Assembly (NCBI GenBank): GCA_005765155.1
Contig: VCCP01000002.1
Location: 4,030,001-4,094,000 of the forward strand
Reading direction: 5' to 3'
Source of the DNA: Zelopaecilomyces penicillatus
Lineage: Eukaryota; Ascomycota; Sordariomycetes; Hypocreales; Pseudodiploosporaceae
DNA: 64,000 nt
Shown: positions 45,987-56,402 of the stretch, one piece after another
Numbering within the stretch: the stretch's first letter is position 1
Layout: every line of letters begins with the position of its first letter
Position numbers and translations under genes: made by a program
Notes under the pieces: model-generated
Told to the model about the DNA's origin: nothing
Database searches by the model: none
Seen by the model: the letters and a program-made list of their open reading frames with translations, nothing else

Positions 45987-47932
45987 CTAAAAGAGCTTAT
46001 GATAAAGTCTTTTCCACGATGGCATAGCTGCTATGCGCTGCTGGTGAGCTCGAATAACATCCCAGTCCAACTCTCTGCGGCCTGTCTCGACGTCAATCTG
46101 GTCAAGGCTCAGCCAACCAGTTCGCTTCCAGATGTATCCGAAAGCCCAGAAAAGGAGGACAATGGGGAAGGCTAGATATGACTTGAAGAAACCCTCCACG
46201 TCGTTGAGACCTGTCTTTCCAGCAGGGGCGATGGCAGTAAAAAACTGGACAAAGGTTAGCGGATGAAGCTACTAGAATAGGAAAAGGAGAAACAGCCCTA
46301 CCTGAGCAATGAGGACAATGACACACAGGATCAAGCCCATCCAGGAACCAGCAACACCAAAGGCAGCCCGGAATGGAATTTCCTCCAAAGAATGGCCATG
46401 GTGGGCCCAGGCGCTCCGGAAACGGATATGCGCAAGACAGATGGCACCCCACGAGAACAGGACAGCAAGACCCGAGAGGGCTTGAAGCCACTCAAAGACG
46501 ACCGGGCCGGAGGCACTCATGTTGACATAGGCGAGAGGGCCGGTGAGGACGAGTGCAACTGTTGAGAAAAGAGGCCGGCCGGATCGATCAATGTAGGTGA
46601 AAAGCTTGGGGGCGTAACCCTGTTGTGCGAGCGCAGTAAGTGTGCGAGATCCTCCGTAAACGGCTGAAACACCAATAGATAGAACAGAGATTAAGATGAC
46701 AGCATTCATGAAATGATCAAAGCCACGAAGACCAGCGTACAGTCCAATAAGCACGAATGGCGAGGCCTTGACATCAGTATAAGAGGAGGTGGAGAGCAGC
46801 CGAGGGTCGTCGGATGGGATTAGGAGTCCGACAAAGAAGAGACCAAGGACGTAGAACAAGGTGATTCGCCAAAAGACTTGTTTAATCGCACCGGGCATCG
46901 ACTTGACAGGGTTGCGAGACTCGGCAGCGGCGAGTCCAACCAGCTCCGTGCCAGTAAATGAAAAGGCAGCAATAACGAAGACTGAGCAAAAGCCTCTGAA
47001 GCCGTTCCGGAAAGCTCCCGGATCGTACCAATGCCGTGCTCCATAATATTCACTGTATCTGCCGCTGGACGGTCCACCGCCAAGCACAAGCACAAAGGCG
47101 ATGATCATGAAAACGATTGTAGCGATGAGCTTGATAAGAGACGACCAAAACTCCTCCTCAGCATATCCAATGCTTCCAAAGATGTTGATGGCGATGATGG
47201 CGAGCAAAAAGATGGTAATCCAGACAGCTACGCTAACCGAATCGTTCCAGTATTGAATGACTAGCGAGCATACCGTAAGTTCGAGAGGCAAGACGACGCT
47301 CCATAGGAAGAGGTAGTTCCAGCCCACAGCAAAGCCGAAGGCTGGGTCGATGAACCGGGTAGCGTATGTGTAGAAGCCGCCAGAAATGGGGAATAGGATG
47401 GCAAGTTCACCAAGGGCAAAGACTAAAAGGGAGCAGGGTCAGTATGGATGACAGACATTGTATGGGAGTTCCACATGTAGGTGGCACTGGAACGAAAAGT
47501 GACATACCGACGTTGAAGACCATGAATCCGACAATTGAGAAGCATATCAGGAGAGAGGCAGGTCCCTAGAATAGCAACAAGAGTCAGCCAAATTCATCAA
47601 TCCGCCGTCCATGGTTGAGCACTTACACCCTTGGCTAGAGCACCACCAGATCCCACAAAGAAACCAGCCCCAATGGCGCCGCCAATAGCAATCATCTGCA
47701 AATGACGAGCCTTCATGGATCGGTCCAACTCAACGAGACCCAAACCATAATGGCGTTTCTGAAAGGATTTAAGGTTAAGGCCATTGCGCGTCATGAAGTC
47801 TTCATCCTGAAAGGTAGCCGCGAAACCCTCTGGGCTCTCGCCATTGGCAGTACCGACATCAGTGTGCTTGGGGCCGCCTTTTTCGTCAGCCGTGGCCGGC
47901 GAGTGGCCAGAGCTACTACCACCGTCGGACAT
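45987..47932 (-). CDS. General amino-acid permease (YAT/GAP1-like)
   Basis: This is a plasma-membrane amino acid/proton symporter of the APC superfamily, fungal YAT family. The model is complement(45987..46244, 46302..47422, 47508..47565, 47627..47932), 580 aa. Three introns of 57, 85 and 61 nt have GT...AG ends and keep the frame. The hydrophilic N-terminus (about 1-75) is followed by the family signature at TM1, LQMIAIGGAIGAGFFVGSGG (about 79-98). About twelve hydrophobic segments can be counted, with FTGTELVGLAAAESRNP at about 265-281 matching the permease consensus, and a charged cytoplasmic tail from about 545. Substrate range cannot be read from sequence; general or neutral amino acids are likely. 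It lies convergent to the beta-glucosidase gene. Confidence 0.94.
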
Positions 47933-50900
47933 GATTTAGAAGAGAAGAGAAGAGAGAGAGTCAAAAGATAGTCAATGTCTGGATGATCCTCCAGGAATGC
48001 TAATCCACTGGACCCAGTAGGTTAAAAGTTTCCCTTGCTGATATTCCTCAAGGAAGACTTCCCGTTTGGAAAAAAAGAATGTTTCTGGAAACTCGCCCAG
48101 AAGCCCAATGAGAAGAAGCGGAACACCGCGTTTATCAATGACACGCAGGGCGCAGACAACGTAGCTTATAAGAGAGGATCGGCTTCATCGGCGGCTCCCC
48201 CCTCCCCTCAAATGCCAAGGAATGCTCCCATCCACAACGGAGTGGATAAACTGGGGTGGTGGTGGGCAAAGTGAATCATCAGATTGAAAAGCATTAATTA
48301 CTCAGTCTCTCTCTCAGGATCCCGAGGGCAGCCCGAGAGAGCCCATAAAAAAAATAAAGCTATGGCCCGTTAATAAGTCTTCCGTTGACCGGACGCGACC
48401 TCGTGGATACTGAATTAACAGCCCCCGGGTACCCAGTTAAAATGATAGCCGCGCTTTCACTTTTTTTTGTTACCGGTTAATTAATGAGGGCGGTTAGGTA
48501 AATTTTCAATATCATGTGTCAATGGCTTACGCGACCAGAGGGGAGGATGAAAGAGAGAGGCAGGCAAGCTATCCATGATGGTTTTGTCCACTTCTGGTGA
48601 TTCATCTAGTTTCTATCTGCATGGAGGAGCAAGCTCCATGAAGCTACACCAAACACGGGTCTGTTACGAGATATTTTTTTGTCTTTTCTCCGTTGAACTT
48701 CCAAAAACCCTCATAGTTACGTGGATCCCATTCCCGCCAATCGGGCTGCTGCTCCAGACGAGGTTTTATGAATCTATGAAGCGAGAGAGACAGAGAAAGA
48801 GACCGGGCGTCGGGAAGGGCGTAGTCGACAAACAAGAAAAAAACTCCACACATCTACAGCCTGATTTGGGGTACCCCCCCTGCCTCCCCCGGTCAGGCAC
48901 GACGAAGGGCACAGAAAGGAAAGCTGTTAGGTAATGCCCAGACTTTCGAAAAGGAAGGGTTGACGGAACGGAGTAAGCATGTAAAGGGCAATGAGCCAAG
49001 CCCTAGCCTCAAGCCAAGGCTTGGAAAATCCCTTAGCCTTGGCTGTTCTAGACTGCATCGGGGGTTGGTTCGCGGATCTTTTCTGACGCCGGTAGAGCGG
49101 GCCGCGCATCACATCCTGGCAAAGGAAGAAAAGAAGAAGAGAAAACGAAAGAGGTTTCATTCCCATGTGCCGCTCCGGCAACGGCAGTGCTGCGGGAGTG
49201 ACAAACATGGAAGAAGAAAGAAAGGAAGAAAGGAAGAATGAGAAAAGAACATCAGTTTCTGAGTGGGATCCCGTGAAGCGAGTGGGCTGGGGCAAGTGAG
49301 ACAAAGGAGGGGGGGGGGGGGGGGGGGGGCAGATATCGTAAACGGTGAGAAATGCGACAACTCTAATCTAAACTACCAAACTCTTATTTACCTTAACGGT
49401 TTCTGTAAAAACGAAGCCTGAAGGCCATTGGGTTCCAGGTTTTTTTCCCACGGATGGCGTCTCTCCACTCACACCGTAACCCATCGCATCGCATCGCATC
49501 ACATCCAGTAATCATTGACCAGCCCCCGTCTTGTTAATAATTACCGGAAATCTATTCTATACTACAAGGGCAAGAGAGAAAAAAGAACAGGCCATCGAAA
49601 AAGATTCGCTTAGAACCCCTAAACAGTCAGTCATTCGCAGGGCGTACATACATACGTGCAAACGGAGTCATCGAAGGAATTCTGGTCATCCCTTGTCCAT
49701 CACCATCTCGTGGACGAGTCAGCTCAGCATCCCCATCTCCACTTGCACCTTGCACCGGCTACTCCGCGGAACCGCGGACTCCGCACTTTGTTTGTACAGT
49801 AGGTACGATAATAAAGACTTGCCTACCGTATTTTGAGGCTCTGACAAACACTACCGACCGACCGATGCTGCCCGTAGGCCGGAATGCGATTCCGCGCAAA
49901 ATGCCATCCGTAGACATTTCCCCCATTCTCCGGCTTTTTCTCCTGCTCCCAAGGAGAGGGAGGGGAGGGCTCTTTTTACCTTTCTTTTTATCGTATCCGC
50001 ACGGCTAGAAGGATCGTCACTACGACACGCGCCTCCTCCGCAATTTCTTTTACTTCAATTACAAGGGGAGGGGGAACCCGTTTCTTTCTTGGCTGAATGG
50101 GTATTGGCATTGGAGAAGCCCGGCTGGGCATGGGCATGCTGACCGGCCAGAGCCCCAAAGAAGCTGAGCCCTTGCCTCCGTCCGCGTCGTGGATACCCAC
50201 GCACGGAGACATTGTATAACCTAGAATGTGACTTTCAATGTCAATCATTGCCGTGTTGGTCAAGGAGACTTGCTCCGGTGGAGTCTCAGTCGATGCGTCA
50301 CGAGCCTTGCTGGCATGCCGTGCTGATAGGCCAAGATTTGAATGCTGGCTGCATACATATACCTCATGTAGCTTTTCAGCCCGGCCATGGCAACCAACAA
50401 ATGGCAATGGATGAAGAATAAGGCATCTCAGTCTCTTCCGTCGCCAAAATGCAGCAATAAACAGGATGACTGGCGGTGCTGAATACGACTCCCATAAAAA
50501 CAGGCTCTTAATTATACAAGCCATGATAAACTAGGCGACAACATTACTTAATCATCATCTAAAAACCCCAACCCTGAGACCGCCGTCATCATATCTAACA
50601 GATCAAGGCTTTCTCATATATAAAAAGAAAAAGAATTCATAAATGTTCTTAAACTATACACTTCCAGTGCACTGCATGCTTTATTGTATTATTCGGCTGC
50701 TTTTGCAGATGTTTGCCTAATTCCCGTTTCCAGCATCTCCCGGCCGACACCAATAAATTCCCGTTCCGGCTCCAAATCGCGGGGCTTGACTGCCGACTCC
50801 GCAGTTCGTGAGGGGGGGCTGCATTTGGAGAGAGCTTAACAGAGAAAGGCTTAACTAATTGGGGAAGATAATCACTTCTGTTACTGTCTTGTCTCTTTGT

Positions 50901-51010
50901 AATATAATAAAAGAACTTGAAATGCTTTTTTATCAACTCTATACTTGGCTCTGACTTATTATAAACACAATCCAGCTCAGTGATTCAAGATATCAAGAAA
51001 ATCTGACAAA
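47933..51010. other. Spacer, permease / aldolase promoters
   Basis: This 3.1-kb interval lies between divergent genes. No gene is supported; the minus-strand frame near 50.0-50.5 kb is not family-like. Contents are an A/T-rich leader of the permease, a G21 run at 49309-49329, CATCG pentamers near 49484-49498, an AT-rich part from about 50520 to 50660, and one GCGGGG (CreA-like) site at about 50779-50784, 230 bp upstream of the aldolase start. Confidence 0.6.
49309..49329. repeat. G21 homopolymer
   Basis: Twenty-one consecutive G bases lie in the spacer between the permease and aldolase genes. It is the same length as the G run at 33956-33976. Confidence 0.9.
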
Positions 51011-52091
51011 ATGGGCCGAGACGATATGCGTGATAACAAGACGATGAAGATCTTGCGGGCGGCTGATGAGGGCAAATATGGAATCTTAGCTGCCGTTGGG
51101 TAAGTAGCCACATGTATAATCTCACAGCTAAACCCATTTCAAAAGTCGAGCCAGGTCTCATCAATGTTTAACCCCCATCAGGTACAATCTCGAACAAATC
51201 CTTGGTTTCGTCAAAGCCGCAGAAAGAAAACGATCCCCCCTCATCATCCAGCTATTCCCCTGGGCCATCACATTCTCCAACGGCATCCTCATCCACGCCG
51301 CCGCCCAAGCAGCTCGCCAGGCCACCGTGCCTGTCTCCATCCACCTAGACCACTGCCAGGACGAGGCCATGATAAAGCGCGCCTGCGAACTGCCCTTTGA
51401 CTCCATCATGGTCGACATGTCGCACCACGAAAAATCTGAGAACCTAAGCAAAACCAAAGAGTTGGTTGCGTATTGTCACGCCCGAGGGATCGTGACGGAA
51501 GCCGAACCTGGGAGGATCGAGGGTGGGGAGGATGGTGTGTCGGACACGGCAGACTTGACGGGTTTGATGACGACGGCTGAGGAGGCTCAGCAGTTTGTGG
51601 ATGCTGGGGTGGATTTGCTTGCGCCGGCTTTTGGGAATGTTCATGGGGAGTATGGTCCTCGTGGGATTGTGCTGGACTATGACAGGTAAGTGGTTTTTCT
51701 TTTGTTACAAAGCAGCGCAGTTCGTGATTTGGCTCAATCAAGATATACGCATTCTCTTCGTATACATGGTATTATTTGTACAGAATAAATCACAAGTAAC
51801 TAACAAACAAATTGCAGGCTACATCAGGTACACAAAGTCACTTCAGCCAGCAACGTACTCATTGCCCTCCACGGCGTCACCGGTTTCCCAGACAGCCTCA
51901 CCAGACGGCTCATCGAAGCCGGCGTGCGCAAGATCAATGTCAACAAGGACATCCTGCGAGACTACTACGTCCACCTCGAAAACAATGTCAATAAGATTCC
52001 GTTCACTCAGCTACTAGAGGAATGTGTGGACAAGGTCGCAGACTCTCTGGCGTATCAGATGGATGTGGTGGGCTCCAGTGGGAAAGCATGA
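51011..52091 (+). CDS. Class II ketose-bisphosphate aldolase, short GatY/KbaY-like form
   Basis: This is a zinc-dependent aldolase that should cleave fructose- or tagatose-type ketose (bis)phosphates to dihydroxyacetone phosphate and an aldehyde. The model is join(51011..51099, 51182..51685, 51818..52091), 288 aa; the 82-nt and 132-nt introns have GT...AG ends and keep the frame. Zinc ligands expected from bacterial GatY/KbaY are present: His87 in HLDHC, His184 in FGNVHGE and His216 in LHGVTG, with catalytic Asp86. The TEAEPGRIEGGEDG and KINVNKD segments match the family's conserved loops. At 288 aa it is far shorter than the housekeeping fungal class IIA Fba1 (about 360 aa), so it is an accessory aldolase of bacterial size and possibly of bacterial origin. 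The true substrate is unknown. It converges on the SDR gene with 133 bp between stop codons. Confidence 0.9.
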
Positions 52092-52196
52092 ACATGAATG
52101 TAGCCACTGTATGACAGGACTAGTCTTTGTTGCAAAAATGTTTGTTTCTTTCAGTTTATGTATTGTGAGCCTTGTATACGTGCTCCTGCTATAGGT

Positions 52197-52202
52197 AATA
52201 AA
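52197..52202 (+). terminator. Polyadenylation signal of the aldolase gene
   Basis: An exact AATAAA lies 105 bp after the aldolase stop codon and 23 bp before the end of the convergent SDR coding sequence. It is the best candidate signal in this tight intergenic space, so the two 3' ends probably overlap. Confidence 0.4.
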
Positions 52203-52224
52203 AAACAGTTCCTGTTCCACCATC

Positions 52225-53019
52225 TCACGTCCACCCACCGTCGATCCTAATACTCTGGTTCGTTACTCCTGAGCTATCATCCGCAGCCAACCACATAGCC
52301 AGCCGAGCCACCTCCACCGGCCGTATCAACCTCTTCACAGCCTGAGCACCAAGAACTTTCGCCTCATACTCTGGCGTCAGCACATCCCGAATCTCTCGCT
52401 CCGTCGCAATCGACCCAGGCATGATGCTATTCACTCTCACCCCCTTGGGCCCAAATTCATGAGCCAGTGTCCTCGTCAACCCTACGACCGCCGCCTTGCT
52501 CGTCGTATATGGCAGCAGACCAGTAGCAGGAATAGCCCAGGTGATGCTTCCCATGTTGATTACAGATGCTGTGCCCCCCGCTGCGATGAGGCCTGGCATC
52601 AGAAACTGCGTGAGGAAGAACTGATGACTCAGGTTGACGGCGATGGCCTCGTCCCACCACTCTGTTGTGATTTCCATGGTAGGCTTTGGCATACCCCTTG
52701 CGGCACTGTTGATGAGTACGTCTATCCGAGGGAACTCGGACAGGACTTTGGCCGCTGTAGATTTAAGTGCACCGTCGACGTCGAGTAAATCGCAGTTGTG
52801 GTATATTGGCTTGTGTGTGACTCCAAGGCCCGTCACCCTCTCAATCAACTGAGAAGCAAGATCATCTTCAACATCAAAGAATATCACCTGCGAGCCCTGT
52901 AGTGAAAAGTTCTCAACCATAGAAGCGCCAATGCCTTGAGATCCGCCCGTCAACACCACCGTTCGGCCAACCAGACTGGGGTAGCTGGCAAACTGCCTAT
53001 CCACAGTTTCGTTCGACAT
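52225..53019 (-). CDS. SDR-family sugar dehydrogenase-like oxidoreductase
   Basis: This is a classical short-chain dehydrogenase/reductase, 264 aa, single exon. The Rossmann motif TGGSQGIG is at 24-31 and Asp49 at the end of the second strand suggests NAD(H) rather than NADP(H). NSAA at 104-107 is a variant of the NNAG motif. The catalytic residues are Ser158 and Tyr171-x3-Lys175. The segments WWDEAIAVNLSHQFFLTQ (121-138) and MGSITWAIP (156-164) resemble bacterial D-xylose, L-fucose and D-galactose 1-dehydrogenases more than ketoacyl reductases, so an aldose 1-dehydrogenase role is proposed but unproven. The start is ATG 53019; two in-frame TTG codons just upstream are not used in fungi. It is convergent with the aldolase gene. 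Confidence 0.88.
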   Translation of the reverse strand: MSNETVDRQFASYPSLVGRTVVLTGGSQGIGASMVENFSLQGSQVIFFDVEDDLASQLIERVTGLGVTHKPIYHNCDLLDVDGALKSTAAKVLSEFPRIDVLINSAARGMPKPTMEITTEWWDEAIAVNLSHQFFLTQFLMPGLIAAGGTASVINMGSITWAIPATGLLPYTTSKAAVVGLTRTLAHEFGPKGVRVNSIMPGSIATEREIRDVLTPEYEAKVLGAQAVKRLIRPVEVARLAMWLAADDSSGVTNQSIRIDGGWT

Positions 53020-53531
53020 TGTATCCAACAAATGAGTGCATATATTTCAGGTTTTCCTCTATAATATCAACCAAGCTTTCAAACAAAATTTATTTGATAT
53101 AAAGCGTCTTAGTTAAGAAACTTACTAGACACTGATTGCCCCAAGAGGAGAAGTCATCAAATACTCTCTTGTTGTTTTACCCCGCCTTCGTATCCTCCCG
53201 TGTCATCAGAGATCAGGCACCATCTCTCCGGTGCCGGTGCCGGCTTGCCAGGTCGGGCACTTTTGCGTCCCGCCGCAATGTAACGAAGCTTCTCGGGCAT
53301 CTTGGGATGACTAGGGGTGGGTTGTGGGCTACTAAAGCACCCACTAGAGCCTGGATGTGTTTAGATATCACGTTGCCCATGAACAAAACACACGGCTATC
53401 CAAACCAATCGGTAGAAATAATTGCGAGTAATCTCATAATTTGTATCTCTCTAAAACGTATTACGCCGTGTATATCGATCCCTGCCTAAACATCCCAGCT
53501 TTTTACCAACAAGCACCACCCATCCATCTCT
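53020..53531. other. Spacer, SDR promoter and 3' region of small mitochondrial gene
   Basis: This 512-bp interval holds the SDR promoter and leader and the 3' end of the next minus-strand gene. A short CCGGTG-type repeat lies near 53230-53246. No gene is seen. Confidence 0.55.
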
Positions 53532-53939
53532 TTAAGTACGCCCTTTCTTCTCTGAGCTATGTGCCTTACTCTTTCCTTCTCCCTTTCTTGTCTCCTTTCC
53601 CGCTCCTGTTTTCTGTATGCTCTTCTCATCGCCCATTGGTTTGCTCAGCTTCTGATTGGCGCCGCTTACTTCCAATGGGTTCGACTCGTTGCCTTTTCCG
53701 GCCGCCTGTTTCGCATCATCTGGTGATGGCTTGTCGCGGCTGAATGCGGCTTCGGGCTCTTCTGAAACGATGTCGTCTCGACCCGATTTCGTATGTTCAC
53801 TGGATGCCGGCTTCAGTGACTCGCGGTCCTGGCTATCTTTGTAGGCTAGTCGGAGGATGGAGGTTGTCTTATAGGTTCGAATTGAGGCGGCGTAGCGACG
53901 CGGCGCGGTCCTTGTCACATATTGGGCGATGGATGCCAT
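53532..53939 (-). CDS. Small mitochondrial-targeted protein of unknown function
   Basis: The 135-aa, single-exon product starts with a clear mitochondrial presequence. Residues 1-30 (MASIAQYVTRTAPRRYAAS...) contain five or so Arg/Lys, many Ala/Ser/Thr and no acidic residue. The remainder is hydrophilic and rich in Lys, Ser, Glu and Gly, with the segment DSQDRESLKPASSEHTKSG at about 35-53, which I recall as a conserved pattern in short mitochondrial proteins of other filamentous ascomycetes. It has no membrane segment or known domain and is probably disordered in the matrix. Function is unknown; I do not assign one. A good ATG context and an intact frame support it as a real gene. Confidence 0.75.
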   Translation of the reverse strand: MASIAQYVTRTAPRRYAASIRTYKTTSILRLAYKDSQDRESLKPASSEHTKSGRDDIVSEEPEAAFSRDKPSPDDAKQAAGKGNESNPLEVSGANQKLSKPMGDEKSIQKTGAGKETRKGEGKSKAHSSEKKGRT

Positions 53940-56382
53940 TTTTTCGATGTGATTGAAATGTTTTGATTTAGATTCTCAAGTTTGTGAAAACTATTGTCAA
54001 TCATATTTCCGGTGAAATAGCATATTCATATGTGTTGAGCGTTGACGTCAATGAATGACAGAGCCCGGACCTCTTCTCCGCCCTGACGTCATGGAAGATT
54101 CAATTGGGAATGCAACATCAATGTCTTATACCTAGAGATTCACTTTCAACCCAAAAGGAATTCCAAGACAGTGTACTAAGGAACAAAGTATTCATTTAGC
54201 TTGTTGCTAATCGAGTTGAAGAAAACAAGCGCAATCTAGTATGGGATCTCGAGACGCCTGCCTTCGCAACCTAAAAAACGGACAGCGAATCTTCTCCAGC
54301 TTGTGACGTGCATCAATATACTTCTCGCTACTATCATAAAGAAGAATGATTCCAACCAGGCTGGACAACTCTACCTCTATATGACTTGCTGACTGCATTG
54401 TAGTTACTACAGCCTCAGGTCACGCTCCCAAGGGATAGGCGAACATATCAACATAGCTGGATCTGGGGCACTAGGTGAAATGAAAGCTTCAAAGCATCAG
54501 CCACCGAAGATCTGTTCAGTCAAAGTCCACTTGGACTTAATATGAAGTTACAACCACGGCAAGCCTTTTGTTTTTCTGCTCTCATCATGAAAACAAATTG
54601 CCACCAACAGCGAGAAGCCGCTTGTGGCGCAATCAGGGGCGTCAAGCCTTTCGTAACGCAAACGCCCAATACGATTCTACAACAGTTATTCCGTCTAATC
54701 AGCGTCTTCAGCGGCCAGCCATTGGGATCGCCCCTGACTGGGTAGAGCAAATGGCGCTGGCTGGGGCGGCGGGTGGTGTTGTTCGGTGTAGGACCGGACA
54801 TTTCTTGACGACAAACAAACCAACATAATGACGGCCAGCCGTGGAGAGTGAAATGGGCGGGATTTCGGGCAGGAAAGCCTAGCGGTCAATGTTTGTCAAC
54901 GGCTGAGGACGGACGATCAGACCGCCATGAAGTCCAGGTAGCTGTGGCCATGGCGGAAATGTGTTTGCGTGCTGCAGCCACCGATGCGAGTTGCCGGCTC
55001 TCGCATACAGTATGTTGGTAAAAATGGCTCAGAATGATAAAGGCGTTCCTCTCGGACTCCACCTTGTACGAAAGTATGACGGGATTTGAAAATACCAAAG
55101 ACACTTGTCCTGAATATCTGCAGTGCGGTAAGATGGCTTGCTTACGCGTATATCTTATTCATCGCCCGTTGCTCTAAACACGCAGGCCAATGCTCGCTCG
55201 CCCCATAACGTTAGGTTGCCATTTACGCTGTGCGGTTACGAATAGGTATGCTCCTTCTCGTCAGCACAGTCTAAGCCCATGTTTAAGGCTGAGTGCGGCG
55301 ACGGGAATAAAAGTAGAATCTGAAACGTAGTGTGATCGCGTCTCACGCACTACGCACAGCGGCCGAGCATGCTGGTTATGTCGCTTGGGACCCTGCATAT
55401 CCATGATCAGCTCCACGCCAGCCATGCACCTAGATCCCGCCACAGGGCCATTCAATGATTTCCCTACAAACCCAGGCTGGCTGGATTCCTTTGCAGCTTT
55501 TGCCACAGCTTTTTTTATATCGATCTAGTAAGCTCCGGTCATCCCACCTTTGGCAAATGAAGAAGATAGAGAATCCGTATCGGGGAACCGGGACCGCCAG
55601 AAGTCTTGTTCTATATCGGCTGGCAAAGATCAGCATTGATTAGTAGTCTAGCCCCCCCCCCAGTGGAAACGCGGATTTTTGAGACGCAGCTCGTGGCGGG
55701 CGCACGTGCTCCATCAAGATTAACGAGCATTGTCGAACCGATCCGCGCGCACGCGACTAACAACGTGGTTTGCGACGGGGACTCGAGGCATTGGCAAACG
55801 AACGAACAAGGCCTATCATGTTTAGACTTGGACATTCTTCGTACTCCGTACAAGTAATTAGGCCAATCGAAAGAGGGGCGGAGGGAGGGATGAGCTAACA
55901 ACAAGACCCTGGTGAGTGGCAACCCAGGAGGTCAGCTGTGTGTCCGTGGGGTCGTTTCAGGGTTATGGATAAACATAGGCGAATGCCCTGATTATCGATT
56001 CCGCTACCACCAGCAATCTCGTCCTCGTTGCCGTTATGGGATTTGGCTTCCTTTTTTATCACTTCCCTATTTCCGACCCGATGGGAATGCGCCAATGGTG
56101 ATTTGGGAATGAGTCGCTGTTTGGTACGAGCCGCAGCAGCCACCGAAACGGCCCGCATGCAGTTTCTTTGTTGGGGGTTTGGAATATAGGTTCCGAAACC
56201 CGCGTATATATGCACTGTAGGGCTGGTATCCATATATGATAGCAATTGGTATGATCCCCAAGATTGCGACGGTTACTTTTTGTTGCATTCCTTTCGAGGA
56301 GCTGAAAGCCGTTGTTGGGTTGGTTGTAGATGAGAAATGACAGTCCAGGCCTGTTTTTGTGGGGTGAAACTTTAACCTGTTT

Positions 56383-56402
56383 GTGTGTGTGTGTGTGTGT
56401 GT
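56383..56402. repeat. (GT)10 microsatellite
   Basis: Ten GT units lie in the spacer upstream of the kinase gene. Confidence 0.9.

Noticed and set aside
49988..50524. 178-codon minus-strand frame before the aldolase gene
   Set aside because: No family resemblance, no spliced extension, and it lies in the expected promoter region of the aldolase.
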